Source: Flavobacterium sp. LMO8 (GTDB taxonomy: Bacteria; Bacteroidota; Bacteroidia; Flavobacteriales; Flavobacteriaceae). From it: 64,000 nt of DNA. The stretch covers positions 116,963 through 180,962 of the forward strand of contig NZ_WIBJ01000027.1 in the NCBI RefSeq assembly GCF_009495755.1, in the 5' to 3' direction. A model generated the notes under the pieces. It ran no database searches. It worked only from the letters and a program-made list of their open reading frames with translations, and was not told the DNA's origin. Position 1 is the stretch's first letter. Every line of letters starts with the position of its first letter. Positions 1 through 9,200 of the stretch are shown here, one piece after another. Both the position numbers and the translations under genes were made by a program.

Positions 1-62
1 TGGTTCAGAGCACCTCGTTTACACCGAGGGGGTCGGGGGTTCGAACCCCTCATCGCCCACCA
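1..62 (+). tRNA. tRNA-Val (TAC), 5' end cut by window
   Basis: The anticodon arm CCTCG-TTTACAC-CGAGG shows anticodon TAC. A T-arm with GGTTCGAACCCC follows, then an acceptor 3' half ATCGCCC, discriminator A and an encoded CCA ending at 62. The first half of the acceptor stem and part of the D-arm lie left of the window, so the gene is incomplete here. A hairpin with a T run follows directly. Confidence 0.93.
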
Positions 63-66
63 AATT

Positions 67-94
67 AAATCCTACAGAAATGTGGGATTTTTTT
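67..94 (+). terminator. Terminator after tRNA-Val
   Basis: A 10-bp stem (67-76 with 81-90, one G-T pair) closes a four-base loop and runs into T residues to 94. It sits five bases after the CCA of tRNA-Val and probably ends that transcript. Confidence 0.75.
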
Positions 95-210
95 ATACAC
101 CAAAATTTAATTTACAGGCCCTATTTAGTCTGCATTCTTCAGAGCCTGAATAAAGACAAGTTTTAAATTATATTATTAATTTAAAAAATACATGTTATTA
201 ATTTGAGATT

Positions 211-246
211 AATAATAAAAAAAGCTTCGAGTTCCCTCGAAGCTTT
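211..246 (-). terminator. Terminator of tRNA-His
   Basis: Perfect 11-bp stem (221-231 with 236-246) with loop ttcc. Read on the minus strand it is followed by a T-rich run (complement of 211-220). It lies just downstream of tRNA-His. Confidence 0.75.
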
Positions 247-257
247 CCAATGTTAAG

Positions 258-332
<75 letters not shown>

Positions 333-348
333 ATTTGTTTTGCGAGTG

Positions 349-379
349 CAAATATAGGGGTTTACTTCTATCTTGCAAA
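349..379 (-). promoter_or_regulatory. Promoter of tRNA-His
   Basis: On the minus strand a TTTG (complement of 376-379) is followed after 19 bases by TATATTTG (complement of 349-356). This matches the Bacteroidota sigma-A consensus TTTG/TAnnTTTG exactly and is 16 bases upstream of the tRNA. Confidence 0.8.
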
Positions 380-406
380 GATTTTTTTTACTTTTTTACG
401 ACTATT

Positions 407-1123
407 TTACTTTAAATCTCCTAAGCTATTGACTGCCAAATATCTTTCTACAGTAAAACCTTCAGCATATTCTACTCCAATTAGCCTTCCAAGGTCTTCA
501 GCACGATATTTTACACTATCTAAAAATGTTTTTGAAGTAATTGGCGTAACTGGCTCTTTGGAGTTTGGATCATAAAATTGTGAACCGTACGCCAACACTG
601 ATTCCATTTTTTTATCCATAAATCCTGAAATATCAACCACAAAATCAGGTTCGATGTTTTGCCATTGAATGTAATGGTAGACTACTTTTGGTCGCCAAGC
701 TTGTTGTTTTTCTCCGTTTAATTCGGTTTCAATTTTAACCAAACCTGATAAAAAACAAGCATCACTAACCAATTTACTTCCTTTTCCGTGATCTATATGT
801 CTATCAGCAATTGCATTACACAACACGATTTCAGGACGGTATTTACGAATCATTTCAATTACTTTTGTTTGATGTGCTTCATCGTTTACGAAGAAACCAT
901 CACGCATATCTAAATTTTTACGAACAGAAACACCTAAAATTTCAGAAGCTTTTGCCGATTCCGAATTACGAATTTCAACCGAACCACGAGTGCCAAGTTC
1001 GCCACGAGTTAAATCGATAATCCCGACTTTCATACCAAGGCTAACTTCTTTGGCAATGGTGCCACTACAACCTAATTCTACATCATCTGGATGCGCTCCA
1101 AAAGCTAATATGTCTAATTTCAT
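407..1123 (-). CDS. bshB1: Bacillithiol biosynthesis deacetylase BshB1
   Basis: Zinc-dependent PIG-L/LmbE-type deacetylase. In bacillithiol synthesis it removes the acetyl group from GlcNAc-malate to give GlcN-malate in the cytoplasm. The AHPDD motif (residues 10-14) and DRHIDH (107-112) supply the expected metal ligands and catalytic Asp. The 238-residue length fits BshB1. The ATG at 1123 was chosen because MKLDILAFGAHPDD is the conserved family N-terminus; the open frame running upstream to 1150 enters a repeat element. bshA, the preceding step in the pathway, lies far away at 55809-56939, so the pathway is scattered; bshC was not found in the window. Confidence 0.92.
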   Translation of the reverse strand: MKLDILAFGAHPDDVELGCSGTIAKEVSLGMKVGIIDLTRGELGTRGSVEIRNSESAKASEILGVSVRKNLDMRDGFFVNDEAHQTKVIEMIRKYRPEIVLCNAIADRHIDHGKGSKLVSDACFLSGLVKIETELNGEKQQAWRPKVVYHYIQWQNIEPDFVVDISGFMDKKMESVLAYGSQFYDPNSKEPVTPITSKTFLDSVKYRAEDLGRLIGVEYAEGFTVERYLAVNSLGDLK

Positions 1124-1144
1124 TTTTAAACTTTTATATTTTTT

Positions 1145-1279
1145 AAACACATAGAATCATAGATTTTCTTTGTGTTTATTTTAGTCGTTTCACTTAACAT
1201 AGTCTGCATAGCATAGCATTTCTATGCAAACTATTTAAAATACAATGCCTTTCAAATTTTTCTATGTGCCTATGTGTTT
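1145..1279. repeat. MITE-like palindromic repeat, copy 1
   Basis: Terminal inverted repeats aaacacatag (1145-1154) and ctatgtgttt (1270-1279) enclose about 115 bases with internal gcatag/ctatgc hairpin segments. A related element lies at 2844-2977. It fills the gap between bshB1 and the isochorismate synthase gene and encodes nothing recognisable. Confidence 0.65.
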
Positions 1280-1284
1280 ACATT

Positions 1285-2313
1285 TTATTTTGAAACTAAA
1301 ACATTTCGCATTGTCATGGATTTATTCTCGGTTTCAATGAATTCCTTTTCAGGGTTGCTGTCTTTTGTGATGCCACAACCTACGTAAATATTTACCACAT
1401 CATTTTCTAGTTCTAAACAGCGTAAATTTACAAATAAATCGGTTTGATTGTCTTTATTGTATTCGCCTAAAAAACCAGCATAATATTTTCGATTATATCC
1501 TTCATTTTTCAGAATAAAATCGATGGCATTTTCTTTGGGTAAACCACAAACTGCTGGAGTTGGATGTAAGGTTTTTATTAAAGCATTCGCCTGAAAATCA
1601 GCAGTTAATTCTCCTGAAATAAACGATTTTAAATGTACTAAATTTCCAGCTTTAACTGTTTTAATATCAGAAACAATAAGGTTATTTACTTTATCTTTTA
1701 CTTTAGATACAATATAATCCGTTACAAATTGCTGTTCTTCTATTTCTTTGGTTGCCCAAATTACATTTTCTGAATACAATTGCGTTCCCGCCAAAGCAAC
1801 AGTTTCAAAGTGATTTTGATTGATTTTCACAAATTGTTCAGGCGTTGCTCCCATCCATAAACCAATTTTGGGATGAAAAAACAAATAGCGAAAAGCCGTT
1901 GGATACGTCGAAATCAAGTTCTGAAACGTTTCTATAATTGAAATTTGCTCATTTAAAACTATTTTACGAGACAAAACTACTTTATCAAATTCATCATTTT
2001 GAATAGTGGAAATTCCTTTGGAAACTAAATCTTCAAAAGCTGATTTTTGATTCGTTTGAGTAGTGAAATTTTCAGCTGATTTTTGCTCCAATTTTTCAAG
2101 ATTTCCTTGCGAGAACTTATTCCCTTCAAACGGAATTACGATTTGTTTTCCTTCATGAAAAGGTATAAATACAAATCCGGCTTGACCTGAAAATTCAATA
2201 ATTCCATCATTTTCTTGTGAAAGTAAATTCCAAACTATTTCATTTGGTTTTACATAACACACAAACGTTTTATGTTGCAATAATAAAGCTTGTATTTCTT
2301 CGAAAACTTGCAT
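1285..2313 (-). CDS. menF: Isochorismate synthase (chorismate-binding enzyme)
   Basis: Converts chorismate to isochorismate, the entry step to menaquinone. At 342 residues it is shorter at the N-terminus than E. coli MenF but keeps the chorismate-binding core: DKVVLSRKI with the general-base Lys at about 111, GATPE (155-159), ALAGT (174-178), HPTPAVCG (250-257) and the YYAGFLGE segment. Its ATG overlaps the stop of the upstream thioesterase gene (TAATG), implying translational coupling. Menaquinone is the usual quinone in this family, so a MenF role is preferred over a siderophore role, but no other men genes are in the window. Confidence 0.85.
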   Translation of the reverse strand: MQVFEEIQALLLQHKTFVCYVKPNEIVWNLLSQENDGIIEFSGQAGFVFIPFHEGKQIVIPFEGNKFSQGNLEKLEQKSAENFTTQTNQKSAFEDLVSKGISTIQNDEFDKVVLSRKIVLNEQISIIETFQNLISTYPTAFRYLFFHPKIGLWMGATPEQFVKINQNHFETVALAGTQLYSENVIWATKEIEEQQFVTDYIVSKVKDKVNNLIVSDIKTVKAGNLVHLKSFISGELTADFQANALIKTLHPTPAVCGLPKENAIDFILKNEGYNRKYYAGFLGEYNKDNQTDLFVNLRCLELENDVVNIYVGCGITKDSNPEKEFIETENKSMTMRNVLVSK

Positions 2314-2738
2314 TATTGTCTTCTTGAAAGTATCATATTTGTCAATTTACAAAGCGAAATCAATTTTCCTTGTTCATCAACAATTCTAATTTCCCACAAA
2401 TGTATACTTGCTCCTTTATGAACAATTTTAGCAGTAGCTGTAACAATTCCTTCTCGTTTGCTTTTCAAATGATTTGCCGAAATTTCAATGCCACGAATTT
2501 CTTGTTTTTCTGGATTAATAAACATTATTGAAGCTGCACTTCCAACACTTTCTGCTAAAGCTACTGTTGCTCCTCCATGCAATAATCCCATAGGTTGATG
2601 CACTCTTGGATTAACAGGCATTGTAGCGGTTAGGAAATCTTCACCTGCATCGGTGTAAACTATTTCTAAGGTATTCATTAAAGTATTTTTGCTCCAATCG
2701 TTACACAATTGCAGCATTTTTTCTCTATCAAACATCAT
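2313..2738 (-). CDS. PaaI/EntH-type hotdog thioesterase, probable DHNA-CoA thioesterase
   Basis: Hotdog-fold acyl-CoA thioesterase. MGLLHGGATVALAESVGS (about residues 50-67) carries the HGG turn and catalytic Glu of the EntH/YdiI (MenI) group. YdiI-type enzymes hydrolyse 1,4-dihydroxy-2-naphthoyl-CoA in menaquinone synthesis. Direct coupling to isochorismate synthase through a TAATG overlap supports that role, although substrate range cannot be read from sequence. The start at 2738 (MMFDREK) was preferred over ATG 2765 because homologues begin near here; 2735 is equally possible. Confidence 0.78.
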   Translation of the reverse strand: MMFDREKMLQLCNDWSKNTLMNTLEIVYTDAGEDFLTATMPVNPRVHQPMGLLHGGATVALAESVGSAASIMFINPEKQEIRGIEISANHLKSKREGIVTATAKIVHKGASIHLWEIRIVDEQGKLISLCKLTNMILSRRQ

Positions 2739-2843
2739 AACTTTATTTTTTGTAAAATTAAGCATTCCGAATAGAATATTTCATGTTATTTAACGTTTTA
2801 TAAATATTTGTACGTAACTAAAATTGACTAAAACAAAATAATT

Positions 2844-2977
2844 ACCACATAGATACATAGTCCTAAAATTGAATTTAAAGGCCTTCAAACTTAACATTAG
2901 GAAACATAGCGCTATGCTATTCAATATTTGAACTAAAATGAACTCAGTCAAAAAGGTTATCTATGTTTCTATGTGGT
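2844..2977. repeat. MITE-like palindromic repeat, copy 2
   Basis: Terminal 17-base inverted repeats (2844-2860 and 2961-2977) match at 16 of 17 positions. A perfect 12-bp palindrome catagcgctatg lies in the centre (2905-2916). Ends and some internal words (ccttcaaa, aacatag) resemble copy 1. It occupies most of the roughly 300-base gap between the thioesterase gene and the lipoprotein gene; nothing else is evident there. Confidence 0.7.
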
Positions 2978-3041
2978 TAAAACGAAAAGTTTATTTTCAA
3001 AAATTTAAATTAATAATTACATTTACCAAAATTAACACTAC

Positions 3042-4601
3042 ATGCGTCGTTTATTACTTTTATTACTTATAGGTTTTGCCGTTTCATTAACTTCATGCCG
3101 AAACGATTTTGATTTTGAATCAAGAACTGGTGGTTTGGAATTTTCTAAAGACACCGTTTATTTAGATACTGTTTTTACTGACATTGGTTCAAGTACTTAC
3201 ACCTTAAAAGTATATAACCGAAGTGATAAAAACATTTCAATTCCATCACTTAGATTAAAAGAAGGAACAGCATCAAAATACCGTTTAATGGTAGATGGAA
3301 TGGCAGGTCAAGTATTTGAAAATGTAGAAATCTTGGCAAAAGATAGTATGTACATTTTTGTTTCCGTTACTGCCGAAGTTGCCGATGCAAATCCTACTGA
3401 TTTTCTCTATACTGATAAAATTTTATTTGGTGATGAATCTAATCCAAATCACCAAAAAGTGGAATTGGTTACTCTAATTCAAGATGCTTATTTTATTTAT
3501 CCTGGAAGAGTTCAAAATCCTGATGAATCCTATACTTATGATGAACTAAACTTAGGTGTTGATGGAGACGGAAATCCTATTACGATTCGTGGTAGATTTT
3601 TGGAAGAAACGAATCCAATCAATGGAAACGAATTACATTGGACCAATACCAAACCTTATGTCATTTATGGTTATGCGGCTGTTCCTTCAAACAAAACTCT
3701 TGTTGTAGATGCTGGAGCAAGAATTCACTTTCATGCAGAATCGGGGTTAATCGTTGCTAATAATGCTTCGATTCATGTGAATGGGACAAGTTCAACAACC
3801 GCAGCTTTAGAAAATGAAGTCATCTTTGAAGGCGATCGTTTAGAACCCGATTTTGCAGAAGTTCCAGGTCAATGGGGAACGATTTGGCTCACACAAGGTA
3901 GTACAAACAATCAAATCAAAAATCTAACTATCAAAAATGCTACAGTTGGGCTTTTAGTTACTGGAAACGATGGAACTCCTACTCCAACTTTAGATATCGA
4001 AAACACTCAAATTTATAATTGTGCTAATGTTGGACTTTTAGCTCGTACCGGTAACATTGAAGGAAGAAACATGGTTATCAATAATTGCGGTCAAGCTTCT
4101 TTTGCAGGAAGTTTTGGCGGAAATTATGAATTTACACATTGTACCTTTGCAAATTATTGGCCAAGTCCAACACATACAGCAGTTTTATTAGACGATTATG
4201 ATGGAAATGCGATTTATGCACTTACCAAAGCGAATTTCAAAAATTGTATTATTCATTCTTCTAGTAATTTAGCCATTAACCTGAAAAAAGAAGGAACGAC
4301 TTTTGTTTACAATTTTGACCATTGCTTAATCAAATTTGCTGATTTTAGTAATCAATTTACGAATAATCCGCTCTATGATTTTTCTAATGCTACGCTTTAT
4401 GATACTTGCTTAATTGCTACCAATTCAACTGTTAATAATCCAGATTTTAAAGACGCTAGAAATAATGAATTAATTATTGGAGAAGATTCTGCTGCAAAAG
4501 GCGTGGCTGACAACTCTTATTCAACGTTCAATGATATTTTAAACAATCCAAGAATTGGAACTACAGATATTGGTGCTTACAATTGGACAACATTTAATTA
4601 A
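3042..4601 (+). CDS. Beta-helix lipoprotein of unknown function
   Basis: Predicted lipoprotein of 519 residues. The N-terminus MRRLLLLLLIGFAVSLTSC is a signal peptide with lipobox LTSC (Cys19). Residues 20-190 are beta-rich with an immunoglobulin-like feel (SKDTVYLDTVFTDIGSSTY). Residues about 200-500 contain repeated short Asn-rich strands (IKNLTIKNATVGLLV, NCIIHSSSNLAINL) typical of a right-handed parallel beta-helix. No catalytic motif was recognised. Such proteins in Bacteroidota sit on the outer membrane or cell surface and may bind glycans or act as adhesins, but that is inference. The gene appears to be transcribed alone. Confidence 0.75.
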   Translation: MRRLLLLLLIGFAVSLTSCRNDFDFESRTGGLEFSKDTVYLDTVFTDIGSSTYTLKVYNRSDKNISIPSLRLKEGTASKYRLMVDGMAGQVFENVEILAKDSMYIFVSVTAEVADANPTDFLYTDKILFGDESNPNHQKVELVTLIQDAYFIYPGRVQNPDESYTYDELNLGVDGDGNPITIRGRFLEETNPINGNELHWTNTKPYVIYGYAAVPSNKTLVVDAGARIHFHAESGLIVANNASIHVNGTSSTTAALENEVIFEGDRLEPDFAEVPGQWGTIWLTQGSTNNQIKNLTIKNATVGLLVTGNDGTPTPTLDIENTQIYNCANVGLLARTGNIEGRNMVINNCGQASFAGSFGGNYEFTHCTFANYWPSPTHTAVLLDDYDGNAIYALTKANFKNCIIHSSSNLAINLKKEGTTFVYNFDHCLIKFADFSNQFTNNPLYDFSNATLYDTCLIATNSTVNNPDFKDARNNELIIGEDSAAKGVADNSYSTFNDILNNPRIGTTDIGAYNWTTFN

Positions 4602-4729
4602 ATATTAAAATTTTCAATAAAATAAAATAAATCAAAATAATTACATAATTTTGCAAAATCAAACTATCTGATATTTAATATTTTAAAATTTTTTTTCTAA
4701 TAGTTTTAAATATTTCAAAAAATATTTTA

Positions 4730-5410
4730 ATGAAATTATTTGTTTTGTTTTTTTGTTTTTTTGCAACTTCATATTCACAAGTAGGTATTGGTACTACTTT
4801 TATAGACGATGATGCTTTATTACAACTTGAAAGTACCAATAAAACTTTTGTTCCCCCACGAGTTACCACTACAGAAATGAACTTAATAAGTTCTCCTCTT
4901 GAAGGTTCCTTTGTATTCAATACAACTTTAGAAACACCTTTCGTATATATTAATGGAAATTGGATTGAATTTATAAGTAATAGAACTCCTACTTTACTTT
5001 TAAGAAGAAGTACTGGGATTTTTCCAACATCTTTAGTAAGTGAATTCCAAATACCATTAAATGCTTCTCATATCATTGAAAATGAATCATCTGTATATTC
5101 GGTTAATAGTGATGGTAATATCACTATTTTAAAATCAGGAATATATGTGTTTTCTGCCACTATAAGCACAAGTAATTTAGCTAGTGGTAACCGAAAATTT
5201 TATCTTAAATTATATAAAAATGGAATTCCTTGTGGAATACTTTCAAACACAAGTTTCACAATGCCTTCAACTGATTTTTGGGGAGGAAATGGCATTATAA
5301 TAATTAATGCCTCTATAAATGATGTATTTGATTTAAGATATTTTTTAAATGAAAATAATGTAAATAAAAATATTGCCCTTATATCCTATAATATTACTAA
5401 ACTTAAATAA
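4730..5410 (+). CDS. Secreted C1q-like domain protein, paralogue 1
   Basis: A secreted protein of 226 residues with signal peptide MKLFVLFFCFFATSYS and mature start QVGIGTT. The N-terminal segment (LLQLESTNKTFVPPR, then PLEGSFVFNTT) is the motif seen at the start of many flavobacterial surface and fibre-like proteins. The C-terminal half (about residues 100-226), with GIYVFSATIS, KFYLKLYKNG and a final YNITKLK strand, resembles a C1q/TNF-like jelly roll. The stop overlaps the next ATG (TAATG), so it is coupled to its paralogue. Function is unknown; surface adhesion or matrix roles are only inference. Confidence 0.7.
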   Translation: MKLFVLFFCFFATSYSQVGIGTTFIDDDALLQLESTNKTFVPPRVTTTEMNLISSPLEGSFVFNTTLETPFVYINGNWIEFISNRTPTLLLRRSTGIFPTSLVSEFQIPLNASHIIENESSVYSVNSDGNITILKSGIYVFSATISTSNLASGNRKFYLKLYKNGIPCGILSNTSFTMPSTDFWGGNGIIIINASINDVFDLRYFLNENNVNKNIALISYNITKLK

Positions 5411-6111
5411 TGAAAAAGATATTAGTGTTGTTAATTTTATTGATTTCTTCAATAAAAAATCATGCGCAAGTTGCAATTGGAACCATAACTCCTAATAGTA
5501 GTTCTTTACTTGAATTAGAAAGTAACGCCAAAACGTTTGTTCCGCCAAGAATGAGTACGGCACAAATGAATGCAATCCCCTCTCCTTTAGACGGTTCTAT
5601 GATATATAATACAACCGAAGATGCTATGTATGTAAAAACAAATATAGGATGGAAAAGTATGTTTTATGTAAATAATGACATTATATTATTAAATAAAGAA
5701 TTTACACCTGGTAATAATGTATTAGCTACTTCCAATAATACATATTTTGATATACCTATAAATGCAAGTAGCATCATTCAAACAGACCCTACTACTTTTA
5801 GTGTTATTGGCGACGGTACCATTCAAATATTAAAAACTGGAGTTTATTCAATTGTTTCAGGATTGTCAACATCAAATTTACCTCCAGGAAATATTAAGCA
5901 TATTATTGCTGTTTATGTAAATGGTGTTTTATATAATTATTTAGCAAGAGGAATCGTTAACAACATCACTACAGATGAATTTGGTTTTAGTGGATCAACG
6001 GGAATAACAGCAAATACAGGTGATATTATCAAAATTAGGTATGTATTAAATAATAACGGAACTCCATTAGATGCAAAATTTATTAATATAGGTGTTACAA
6101 GACTTAAATAA
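5410..6111 (+). CDS. Secreted C1q-like domain protein, paralogue 2
   Basis: A paralogue of the preceding gene with the same architecture in 233 residues: signal peptide ending HAQ, mature QVAIGT, conserved TFVPPRMSTAQMN and PLDGSMIYNTT, then a beta-rich C-terminal domain with INASSIIQ, GVYSIVSGLSTSNLPPGN and a final GVTRLK. The two proteins are clearly related along their length but diverged, so the duplication is old. It is coupled to the upstream gene by TAATG and followed by a strong terminator, making a two-gene operon. Confidence 0.7.
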   Translation: MKKILVLLILLISSIKNHAQVAIGTITPNSSSLLELESNAKTFVPPRMSTAQMNAIPSPLDGSMIYNTTEDAMYVKTNIGWKSMFYVNNDIILLNKEFTPGNNVLATSNNTYFDIPINASSIIQTDPTTFSVIGDGTIQILKTGVYSIVSGLSTSNLPPGNIKHIIAVYVNGVLYNYLARGIVNNITTDEFGFSGSTGITANTGDIIKIRYVLNNNGTPLDAKFINIGVTRLK

Positions 6112-6122
6112 TAAAATCTTAC

Positions 6123-6151
6123 AGCTGTTCAAAAAGAACAGCTTTTTTTAT
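6123..6151 (+). terminator. Terminator after the C1q-like pair
   Basis: Stem agctgttc/gaacagct (6123-6130, 6136-6143) with a five-base A loop, followed by seven T. Confidence 0.85.
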
Positions 6152-6170
6152 TTTTAAAAACTCTTAAAAC

Positions 6171-6201
6171 TTTGAACTTCTAACTTTTTGCAATAAATTT
6201 G
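6171..6201 (+). promoter_or_regulatory. purL promoter
   Basis: TTTG at 6171-6174, a 19-base spacer, then TAAATTTG at 6194-6201. This is an exact fit to the Bacteroidota TTTG/TAnnTTTG pattern, 65 bases upstream of the purL ATG. Confidence 0.7.
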
Positions 6202-6266
6202 CACTTTCAAACAACAACACAAAACATTCAAACAAGTCTTGACTTGTTCATTAAAACATAACTACA

Positions 6267-9200
6267 ATGATTCATTTCTTCGGAAACCAATCCAACACCG
6301 TTTTTGCGGTACAAACGCAAAACGACTTATCGACTGAAGACATCAACAAATTAAATTGGCTTTTTGGCAATGCACATAAAATAGAAAAATCCGTATTGTC
6401 GGATTTTTTTGTTGGACCTCGTGCCGCTATGGTTACGCCTTGGAGTACAAATGCGGTAGAAATTACTCAAAACATGGGGATTTCTGGCATCATTCGTATC
6501 GAGGAATTTGAAAAAGTAGCTGCTGATTTTAACGATTTCGACCCAATGCTTTCGCAAAAGTATTCGGAATTAAATCAAGACATTTATACGATTAATATCC
6601 AACCAGAACCAATTTTGAATATTGAAGATATTGATGGGTATAATAAATCAGAAGGTTTAGCATTGAGTCCAGAAGAAGTGGAATATCTAAATAATCTATC
6701 CACTAAATTAGGAAGAAAGTTAACCGATTCTGAAATTTTTGCTTTCTCTCAAGCGAATTCAGAACACTGCCGTCACAAAATTTTCAACGGAACATTTGTT
6801 ATAGATGGCGAAGAAAAACCAACTTCTTTATTCAAATTAATTAAGAAAACATCAGAAACCAATCCAAACGATATAGTTTCAGCTTATAAAGATAACGTAG
6901 CTTTTGTTAAAGGACCGAAAGTAACGCAATTTGCTCCAAAAAGTGCTGACAAACCTGATTTCTACCAAGAAAAAGAATTTGATTCTGTACTTTCTCTAAA
7001 AGCAGAAACACACAACTTCCCAACCACAGTTGAGCCATTCAACGGAGCTGCAACCGGTTCAGGAGGAGAAATTCGTGACCGTTTAGCGGGAGGACAAGGT
7101 TCGTTACCCTTAGCAGGAACTGCAGTTTACATGACTTCTTACTCTCGTTTAGCACCTTTCGACTCCGCTCAAGATGACAAACGTCCATGGGAAAACGGAA
7201 TGGCAGAAAGACCTTGGTTGTACCAAACACCAATGGATATTTTAATTAAAGCTTCGAACGGTGCTTCTGATTTTGGAAATAAATTTGGACAACCTTTAAT
7301 TACAGGTTCTATTTTAACTTTCGAGCACGAAGAAAACAATCGTAAAATTGGTTACGATAAAGTAATCATGCAAGCAGGTGGAATTGGATACGGAAAATTA
7401 GATCAAGCGATTAAAAAGAAACCTACGGCTGGCGATAAAATCGTTATTTTAGGTGGAGAAAATTATAGAATTGGAATGGGCGGTGCTGCGGTTTCTTCTG
7501 CAGACACAGGTGCTTTTGGTTCAGGAATTGAATTAAATGCTATCCAACGTTCGAATCCAGAAATGCAAAAACGTGCTGCTAATGCTATTCGTGGTTTGGT
7601 AGAAAGTGATAACAATCCAATTGTTTCGATTCACGATCATGGAGCAGGCGGACATTTGAATTGTTTATCGGAATTAGTAGAAGAAACAGGAGGATTAATC
7701 GATTTAGATAAATTACCTGTTGGTGACCCAACACTTTCAGCTAAAGAAATCATCGGAAACGAATCGCAAGAAAGAATGGGATTAGTTATTGGTGAAAAGG
7801 ACATTGAAACATTACAACGAATTGCCGATAGAGAGCGTTCCCCAATGTATCAAGTGGGTGACGTAACTAACGACCATAGATTTACTTTTGAATCAAAATC
7901 GACTGGTGTAAAACCAATGGATTATGCTTTAGAAGATTTCTTCGGAAGTTCGCCAAAAACGATTATGACGGATAAAACCGTTGCCACCAACTATTCAGAT
8001 TTAGAATATTCAAAAGAAAATATAGGAAGCTACTTAAGTCAAGTTTTACAATTGGAAGCAGTAGCTTGTAAAGATTGGTTAACAAACAAAGTTGACCGTT
8101 GTGTAGGCGGACGCGTTGCAAAACAGCAATGTGTTGGACCATTACAATTACCTTTAAACAATGTCGGTGTAATGGCATTGGATTTCAAAGGAAAAGAAGG
8201 AATTGCTACATCGATTGGGCACTCACCTATTTCGGCTTTAGTTAATCCAGTTGCGGGCTCAAGAACTGCGATTGGTGAAGCTTTATCAAATTTAGTTTGG
8301 GCACCATTAAAAGAAGGAATGAAATCGGTTTCCTTATCAGCTAACTGGATGTGGGCTTGTAAAAATGAAGGAGAAGACGCTCGTTTATATGAAGCAGTGA
8401 AAGGTTGTTCGGATTTTGCTATTGAATTGGGAATCAATATTCCAACAGGAAAAGATTCGCTTTCAATGAAGCAAAAATATCCAAATGATGAAGTAATTGC
8501 ACCAGGAACGGTTATTATTTCAGCAGCTGGAAATTGTTCAAATATTACTAAAGTCGTTGAACCTGTTTTACAAAGAAACGGTGGCAACATTTACTACATC
8601 AACTTATCGCAAGATTCGTTTAAATTAGGTGGAAGTTCATTCGCTCAAGTTTTGAATAAAATTGGAAATGACGTTCCAACGATTCAAAATTCAGAATTCT
8701 TCAAAAAAGCATTCAACGTTTTACAAGATTTAATCAAAGACAGAAAAATTAAAGCAGGACATGATATTGGAAGCGGTGGTTTAATCACGACTTTATTAGA
8801 AATGTGTTTTGCAGATGATAAATTAGGAGCCTTAATCGACTTGACTTCTTTAGGTGAAAAAGATACGGTTAAAGCCTTATTTAATGAGAATATCGGAGTT
8901 GTTTTCCAAGCGAATGCTGAAGTGGAAGTAACTTTCGCACAACATAATATCGAGATTTTCAAAATTGGTTCAGCTACAGATGGTGATGCGTTTACCGTTA
9001 TTAATGGTGAAGATAGTTTAACATTTAGTATTTCAACTTTAAGAGATACTTGGTACAAAACGTCTTTCTTATTAGATTCGAAACAATCTAAAAATGGAAT
9101 GGCTCAGGCACGTTTTGATAATTATAAAAATCAGAAATTACAATTTACTTTCCCATCGCATTTTACTGGTAAATTACCTGTCATTTCGAGCGTAGTCGAG

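Noticed and set aside
7039..7233. Minus-strand open frame with CHLERSRKVLNESK
   Set aside because: It is the antisense of purL, and its striking peptide is only the translation of the inserted repeat.
8039..8590. Long minus-strand open frame of 183 codons
   Set aside because: It lies wholly inside purL on the opposite strand, has no recognisable domain, and the purL frame there is strongly conserved.
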